Made by a program: the position numbers and the translations under genes. From NCBI GenBank assembly GCA_037045535.1, contig JBAOHI010000077.1, positions 62,001 through 126,000 of the forward strand: DNA of 64,000 nucleotides. The letters run 5' to 3'. This document shows, one piece after another, positions 62,401 to 64,000 of the stretch. Every line of letters starts with the position of its first letter. Position 1 is the first letter of the stretch. Source of the DNA: Competibacter_A sp037045535. Lineage in GTDB: Bacteria > Pseudomonadota > Gammaproteobacteria > Competibacterales > Competibacteraceae. The notes below the pieces were generated by a model. The model was not told the origin of the DNA and made no database searches. It worked only from the letters and a program-made list of their open reading frames with translations.

Positions 62401-63693
62401 TTACTTCAAACCCATGCAGTTGGCGTAGTAGGTGACTGTAGCGGGCCAGTCGGAGAAGATGCCCAGAATCTTCACCTGCTTGGCCAGCACGTCCAGGGCC
62501 TTATACATGTCGCTATCCTTCTTGATCGCCTTGCCGGTTGGATCGAAGTCATAGTAATAACCGGCCTTGGACGCACCCTGGCGCAGGTCGGCGCGCTCGA
62601 AGGTCCAGGTGATGATGTCGAAGCCCATCTTCTTCAGGTCCTTGGCGAAGGGCGAAGGCACTATGTCGCCGCTGTCAGTGACCCGCAGCAGGGCGGGTAT
62701 CGACGGGGCGATGACCTTGACACCGCGCTTCTTCAACATCTGCAAGAACTCGGTCCGATCCATGGCGTCGTAGGGCGCCTGGATGATGACGTCATCCTTG
62801 GTGGTGTCGTAGTCGAGCAGATACGCAGCCTGCTTGCCGTACTTGGTGTGATCAATCCAGTAAAAGATGTCTTCGAGATTGAAGGACTGGGGCCAGGTGT
62901 CCTGCGGCTTGACGCCAGCGTCTTTCATGGTATCGGCGAATTTCTGAGCGTACTGATTCTGCCCGCCGAAGATGGAGTCGACGCGATCCTGATAGGTGGC
63001 GTTCTTCAACTCGGGGGTATGCTTGACGCCGTTGGCCTGATTGAGGGCGATGCTTTCCTTAAAGGTCATCACGTGAGCACGGCCGGTGTAGAGGTCGGTA
63101 CGCCAGCTGGCGGTGCCGCCCAAGAAGCCCTCGGCCGTGGTGGCGCTGGGGTTGCTGGCGTCCATCTTGGCTTCCAGGGACTTGAACTCGTCCAGGGTCA
63201 GATCACTGGTGCAGCATTGGGGGGCGGGGTTTTGACCCTGACCGCTCCAGGGCACGGTGCACTTGTTGTTCAGATCCGTGGCCACGATGTTGGTCGTGGT
63301 GGCCAAGTCACACTCGCTGTGGCGGCAGACCAGCTTGCCATCCTTGGTGAAGGTCACGTCGCACTCGACGATGCCGGCCCCCATGCGCGCGCCGGCCATG
63401 TAGGCAACATCGGAGTGTTCGGGGAATTGCAGGGCGGCACCTCGGTGGCCGATGGAAAAGTCCGTGCGATAGAACGGGCCTTCCTTGCACTGTGTCAGTT
63501 GGTCCTTGAGGCGACCTTCGTCCATCCCTTCGACCAGGTAGAACGGCCGAGGGCCGAATTGTATGCCACTATTTTTTCCATTGTTGGAATTCTTGTTCAA
63601 ATCGCCATCGATGTCGGCGGCGGTTGTGGGCATGGGCGCGGTTGCGAGCAGCACAACGGCAACAGTCAGGGTATTGATGGACTTGCGGAGCAC
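62401..63693 (-). CDS. Exported glycerophosphodiester phosphodiesterase
   Basis: I start at GTG 63693, preceded by AAGGGGG, because it places a normal signal peptide (INTLTVAVVLLATAPMPTTAAD) at the N-terminus; an upstream ATG adds unlikely residues. The 430-residue enzyme has the GDPD motifs SIGHRGAALQFPEHS, GAGIVECDVTFTKDG and LVCRHSECDL, the metal and catalytic His/Glu set. It cleaves glycerophosphodiesters in the periplasm, releasing glycerol 3-phosphate. Its length and several Cys are typical of the long periplasmic form. Confidence 0.88.
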   Translation of the reverse strand: MLRKSINTLTVAVVLLATAPMPTTAADIDGDLNKNSNNGKNSGIQFGPRPFYLVEGMDEGRLKDQLTQCKEGPFYRTDFSIGHRGAALQFPEHSDVAYMAGARMGAGIVECDVTFTKDGKLVCRHSECDLATTTNIVATDLNNKCTVPWSGQGQNPAPQCCTSDLTLDEFKSLEAKMDASNPSATTAEGFLGGTASWRTDLYTGRAHVMTFKESIALNQANGVKHTPELKNATYQDRVDSIFGGQNQYAQKFADTMKDAGVKPQDTWPQSFNLEDIFYWIDHTKYGKQAAYLLDYDTTKDDVIIQAPYDAMDRTEFLQMLKKRGVKVIAPSIPALLRVTDSGDIVPSPFAKDLKKMGFDIITWTFERADLRQGASKAGYYYDFDPTGKAIKKDSDMYKALDVLAKQVKILGIFSDWPATVTYYANCMGLK

Positions 63694-64000
63694 TGAAACC
63701 CCCTTATTTCGATGAAAGCCGCGAGTGAAGGACCTGCCGTCAGGCAAAACGTCGAATCGTCAAGGACGATTCAACCGCTCAAAATAGCCAAGGTATATTT
63801 CCCTGCGGTTACCGATCGGTGAAGGTGGCGATGTTTCCAGATAAGCAGAAGTAGGTTCGAACAGGTGGCTGGCCAACGACGAGCCGCGGCCCATTGATGG
63901 GAAATAGAACTGACGGGCTATTCATTGTGGAGGCTGGATTCGCCCATGTCTCCCAGAATGCCAACCCTCCATCCGCAAAGACAGGCTCTCAGCCCAGTGT
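63694..64000. other. Region upstream of the glycerophosphodiesterase, no gene recognised
   Basis: About 307 bases to the window edge. It should contain the promoter of the glycerophosphodiesterase gene. I find no open frame of quality, RNA or repeat. Confidence 0.45.

Noticed and set aside
62365..63696. 443-codon plus-strand frame opposite the glycerophosphodiesterase
   Set aside because: The minus strand has all GDPD motifs and a signal peptide; the plus-strand product has no family resemblance and no start signal.
1..64000. tRNA or rRNA genes
   Set aside because: No cloverleaf with TTC-loop consensus or rRNA segment was recognised by eye; a covariance-model scan would be the decisive check.

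Overview
The window is chromosomal DNA from a moderately GC-rich proteobacterium, most likely a gammaproteobacterium. The evidence is an N-type ATP synthase operon, KefF/KefC, a type I secretion cassette with an RTX protein, a BluB gene behind a cobalamin riboswitch, and the general gene style. A Competibacteraceae-like (glycogen-accumulating) host is my guess and is not proven by the sequence. No rRNA, tRNA or CRISPR array was recognised.

Layout. 0-4 kb: an ABC exporter permease (cut by the window edge) with its ATPase, a drug/metabolite transporter and an exported methyltransferase. 4-8.2 kb: a nuclease-like protein and two overlapping SPFH (band 7) membrane proteins with vault-like N-terminal repeats. 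8.3-13 kb: a PAS histidine kinase/receiver hybrid and a CheB-CheR-PAS fusion. 14-15 kb: bluB with its riboswitch, an IS110 remnant and a His/Tyr-rich exported peptide. 15.9-28 kb: one minus-strand operon, atpD-C-Q-R-B-E-F-A-G (N-type ATPase, no separate delta gene), followed 13 bases later by an unusual multidomain phosphotransferase. The latter has a phospho-histidine swivelling domain, then an embedded low-molecular-weight protein tyrosine phosphatase, then a C-terminal ATP-grasp. It is probably split by one inserted base. 28-34 kb: a di-haem peroxidase, an IS4-family element, a hairpin array, a HELAH metallopeptidase-like gene and an IS630 element with clear ends. 34.5-42.7 kb: a DUF4178 / small membrane protein / KefF / KefC / membrane spermidine synthase cluster, then convergent phosphofructokinase and DUF4239 genes. 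43-51.6 kb: an RTX protein with its type I secretion ABC and HlyD genes, then an ECF sigma / anti-sigma / subtilisin operon. 51.8-55.1 kb: a badly frameshifted PhoX-like gene convergent with a metallophosphoesterase. 55.2-64 kb: two tiny genes, a divergent LysR/MFS pair, a tautomerase, an IS5-family element with perfect ends, and a run of small membrane or exported proteins ending in a glycerophosphodiesterase.

Two points matter most. First, the phosphotransferase/phosphatase fusion downstream of the N-type ATPase is the best candidate for an undescribed system. Its swivel-before-ATP-grasp order resembles glucan water dikinases more than PEP synthase. Second, at least ten conserved reading frames are broken, and nearly every break is repaired by removing exactly one base. 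Many apparent pseudogenes here may therefore be insertion errors in the assembly rather than biology.
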